Positions 60,530-64,000 of a stretch of DNA of 64,000 bases are shown here, in pieces (the first letter of the stretch is position 1; the number at the start of each line of letters is the position of its first letter). Under the pieces are notes generated by a model. The model saw only the letters and a list, made by a program, of their open reading frames with translations, was not told the DNA's origin and did not search any database. Where the stretch lies: positions 3,288,501 to 3,352,500 of the forward strand of contig SMMW01000614.1 in NCBI GenBank assembly GCA_004794655.1, written 5' to 3'. Made by a program: the position numbers and the translations under genes. The DNA comes from Marisa cornuarietis (Eukaryota > Mollusca > Gastropoda > Architaenioglossa > Ampullariidae).

Positions 60530-61620
60530 ATTTACAGCTGTATGTGTTACCAGCTTATGTTACCATCTGTATGTGTTACCAGCTGTATGTGTTACAACTG
60601 TATGTGTTACCAGTTTACAGTATGTTACCATCTGTATGTTATAATTGTATGTGTTACCAGCTGTATGTGTTACAACTGTATGTGTTACCAGCTTATGTTA
60701 CCAGCTGTATGTGTTACAACTGTATGTGTTAGCAGCTTACAGTATGTTACCATCTGTATGTACCAGTTTAAAGTATGTTACCATCTGTATGTGTTATAAC
60801 TGTATGTGTTACCAGCTTATGTTACCATCTGTATGTGTTACCAGTTGTATGTGTTACCAGCTTGTGTTGCCATCTGTATGTGTTACAACTGTATGTGTTA
60901 CCAGCTTGTGTTACCAGCTGTATGTGTTACAACTGCATGTGTTACCAGCTTACAGTATGTTACCATCTGTATGTTATAATTGTATGTGTTACCAGTTGTA
61001 TTTGTTACCAGCTGTATATGTTACAACTGTATCTGATAACCAGCTTACGTTACCATCTGTATGTGTTACAACTGTATGTGTTACCAGCTTATGTTACCAT
61101 CTGTATGTGTTACCAGTTGTATGTGTTACCAGCTTGTGTTGCCATCTGTATGTGTTACAACTGTATGTGTTACCAGCTTGTGTTACCAGCTGTATGTGTT
61201 ACAACTGCATGTGTTACCAGCTTACAGTATGTTACCATCTGTATGTTATAATTGTATGTGTTACCAGTTGTATTTGTTACCAGCTGTATATGTTACAACT
61301 GTATCTGATAACCAGCTTACGTTACCATCTGTATGTGTTACAACTGTATGTGTTACCAGCTTATGTTACCATCTGTATGTGTTACCAGGTTATGTTACCA
61401 TCTGTATGTGTTACCAGTTGTATGTGTTACCATTTTAAACTATGTTACCATCTGTATGTTATAATTATATGTGTTACCAGTTGTATGTGTTACCAGCGGT
61501 ATATGTTACAACTGTATCTGTTACCAGCTGAATGTTACACCTGTATTTTTTTTACCAACTGTGTGATTTTTTTTGCTACTACCTGTATATGATTTCAGTT
61601 GTATGCGTTCAGGGTAACTG
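60530..61620. repeat. TGTATGTGTTACCAGCT minisatellite
   Basis: Variants of TGTATGTGTTACCAGCT, TGTATGTGTTACAAC and TATGTTACCATC are repeated for about 1.1 kb. The block 60798-61116 recurs identically at 61070-61388 (offset 272 bp). Frames without stops of up to 315 codons exist only because the units lack stop codons in one phase; they are not genes. Confidence 0.95.
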
Positions 61621-61962
61621 AACCTAAAATCTTACCTATTGACAGCAAGCAATAATTTTCGAACAGAAAAATTGATCTCTACATCTTTTTATGCGCTTTC
61701 TTCTCTGTTTCTGTCTGAATGACTGGCTGAGTTGACATGTCTGTACGAGCATAAAGTATGAACACGAAACCCGGTGTAAACGAGAGAAAAGCAAAATCTT
61801 TGAAGCACAAAAAACCTGCATCTTCTCTCTCTCTCTCTGTTTCTTTCTGCTGTCTGTCGTGAATCTTTCTGTCGTTTTTGCCTACCTGTCTGTCACTCTG
61901 TCCGCTTGTCCGTCAGGGTCGTCGTCCAAGACATCTAACTTCGCGCATTCAGAGTGAGATAG

Positions 61963-62048
61963 TGAGTGAGCGAGTGAGCGAGTGAGTGAGTGAGTGAGTG
62001 AGTGAGTGAGTGAGTGAGTGAGTGAGTGAGTGAGTGAGTGAGTGAGTG
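61963..62048. repeat. (GTGA)n microsatellite
   Basis: About 21 GAGT units with two early GAGC variants. Confidence 0.95.
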
Positions 62049-62697
62049 CTCATGCGTTCGGTAGTAAAAAGTGCGCGTCCTGATGTTATTGTGGGTTTGT
62101 AAACAGCAACTCGCTGGAGCGATAAGAAAGTCTCGTAATGGCCCAGGAGGCATTCATGTTTAACTGCTGTCCAGGAAGTAATTTCGGATTCCGTCTGCCT
62201 TGCTTTGAATTTTTGAATAATTCTGCGTCGCAAACCTCTTCCTAATGTCAAGGAAAACGGAAAAACAAGAGAAACAACTCAACATTTCAATACCGGATGG
62301 GCCTGGCTTCTTTCCCGTTTGAATGCCGGTTTACATAAAGAAAAAATTTTAAATGGTCTTTTTCATGATTAAGAGGGGAAAAGCATTAAACTATTTGCGA
62401 ATAAAAGTAGGGCTGATCTTACGACAATACATTGTGCATAGAAGCCTACAACTCCAGGCATCTATAAACCTTTTGAGGAATATATTGCTTTTCCATTTTG
62501 GATGCATTTTCACAAAGTTAGGACACAATACTCAGCACCTCAATACTTTCAACACACCTCATGTGTAGGATTATTAATATAAACATATTATTCACGCTTA
62601 GGTTTTCTTTAATGAAAATTTCTGCTGCTTTTTATTTCCTTATATTTCTCACAGTCGACAAAAGCCCGAGTGCTGCTTATAAAATCTGTAAGTGCAC

Positions 62698-62853
62698 CTG
62701 AAATGGTTCGAGTCCCGAAGCCGCGGAAAGCCGTGACGAGATTTCAAGCTGCACTCAATCTTTGCCGATAATGTCAGGGTCCAGGCTCTCAGGCAAGACA
62801 GTTGGCGCTTAGAATGGCCCAGAATATTTACACCAAGAGTGGGCAGAAACTTT
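62698..62853 (-). CDS. Internal exon candidate, unknown minus-strand gene
   Basis: A 156-bp open segment on the minus strand. The acceptor is strong (pyrimidine tract CTCTCTTTTGTCTTCCAG just above 62853) and the donor is TTTCAG|GTGCAC after 62698. Phase is 2 in and 2 out. It encodes 51 full codons beginning KFLPTLGVNI and including SCLRAWTLTLSAKIEC. The composition is that of an ordinary soluble protein, with no repeats. I do not recognise the family. It is the most upstream (5') of the minus-strand exon candidates found here. The next one, at 59847-59966, starts in phase 0, so at least one exon between them (phase 2 to 0) is still unseen. Confidence 0.45.
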
Positions 62854-62859
62854 CTGGAA

Positions 62860-64000
62860 GACAAAAGAGAGCTAGCGTGCAGATATGTGTTTACGGGCAA
62901 CCAGGAAGGAGTACTTATGAGAAAGTAATGGATAGACCATGGCTGGCTTGGCTTGCAGCCCACTAGCCGCCATATTGAAACTTGTCAGGTGATATTTCTT
63001 ACCATTTGGGATGTTCTGTCGCGGTATTTTTTTTATTTGCCATAAGCTGTTAACGATGCATAGTTTTTGTTTTTTTAGTTCTTTGATTTGAAAACTGAGG
63101 AGGTAGGTGTTAATCTGTTCATGTTACATACTGGTTTATAAGGCTATCACAAGAGGCAAGGTGGTTGGGTGGTAGCTTTTGCAAGTTTTTGCACGCAGGG
63201 TCTGTCCAGCAGTTTTGATCGGTGAGGAGTCTTCCATGCTGTAAACCCGTGTATACATTGTTTGTGTCAGGCAAGTTTTGCTAATTATCAACACTGTAGA
63301 AGCAACACGGTAAAGAGAAATACCATGATTCCTTTATTCTTTCTTCCTCCTTAAGCTCCATCTCTCTCTGCTCTTATATGTCTGTCAGTTTGTCTGTCTG
63401 GCTCTCTGCCTCTATCTCCCTCTCTTTCAGTAATCACGTGACAGTCACAGATCGCTTTGACACTCGCTCAGACGACAGAGTGCGCGGCAGATGGAAGACC
63501 AACGAATCGACCACTAAAACAAAATAGATCTTAATTCAATCCCCTTCTGGTGCAGATTATCCCCACCCCCCTGCTCCCCTTGTACTGTGATTAACGGCCT
63601 GCAGCATCAATGTCGTGGCATCTGGATGACCTTGAAATCGTCTCGACCCGATGGTGGCTTCCTTAGCTCATTACCACATTTTCCCTCTCCGGAAGCCCAC
63701 AGAACTTTTCTTCAGAAAGCTCTGTGCTCGTCGTCTCCACGAAGACGCTGACGATATCGACTTTTTGTTTCAAAAACCGTGATTGGTTTTCTACAGATTT
63801 TGTCTAAGGGACTGAGGTCTTTCGTGGAACCTTGTTATGTCACGTGCCGTTTTATCGTCAGCAAGGCGGGGGGTGGGGGGTACGGGTACTGTTTTCTGGG
63901 AGGAAGTAATAGGATGGCACCAGCATGATTCCATGAGAGTTTAACTCTCTGCAGACAACACCGTGACCCAGTTTTCGCAGCGGAAATTACTTCAGTTCGA
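62860..64000. other. No gene recognised
   Basis: Ordinary sequence up to the window end, with a C-rich run near 63550-63575. Further exons upstream of 62853 on the minus strand, if present, were not identified. Confidence 0.4.

Noticed and set aside
60645..61592. 315-codon cysteine/tyrosine-rich open frame
   Set aside because: It consists entirely of TGTATGTGTTACC repeat units. Several frames are open at once and there are no gene features.

Overview
This window is eukaryotic DNA, most likely from a marine invertebrate and probably a mollusc, perhaps a gastropod. The signs are intron-interrupted coding fragments, no bacterial-style operons, very many (CA)n and other microsatellites, several decayed non-LTR retrotransposons of invertebrate type, DNA-transposon derivatives and a tRNA-headed SINE family. 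The taxonomic placement is inference. Almost all long open frames here are accidents of simple repeats. Real coding sequence has to be read as exons bounded by splice sites.

Left third (1-30 kb): mostly intergenic or intronic. It holds a SINE, a CpG-rich stretch (about 7.3-9.6 kb) with a 34-bp repeat, two MITEs with terminal inverted repeats (10.3 and 16.1 kb), a CpG-rich stretch with an 18-copy CAG tract and one plausible exon (19.8-21.8 kb), a 1-kb satellite of 23-bp units (24.1-25.2 kb), and three fragments of one non-LTR retrotransposon type (17.1, 22.8, 27.1-28.8 kb). Two weaker minus-strand exon candidates lie at 10.6 and 13.7 kb.

Middle (30-39 kb): the only gene I can name is the first coding exon of a SCYL2-like (SCY1-like pseudokinase) gene at 30722-30871, plus strand. 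It has a strong start context and a canonical splice donor. Its later exons were not found. Next come an internally deleted PIF/Harbinger element with a TTA target duplication (33.6-34.4 kb) and a decayed reverse transcriptase (37.7-38.5 kb, minus strand).

Right part (39-63 kb): a set of minus-strand exon candidates (62.7, 59.85, 57.6, 52.2, 43.3, 41.0 and 39.3 kb), each open between splice signals. Three of them (57.6, 52.2, 43.3 kb) join in compatible phase without a stop. I read them as parts of one multi-exon gene transcribed right to left, rich in predicted helices, whose family I do not recognise. This is the main discovery candidate. Its introns hold SINEs, another LINE 3' end (44.9-45.6 kb), long microsatellites, a C-rich/G-rich minisatellite just upstream of the 57.6-kb exon, and a TGTTAC-rich minisatellite with an exact 272-bp internal duplication.

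No rRNA genes, CRISPR arrays, phage or bacterial features were seen.
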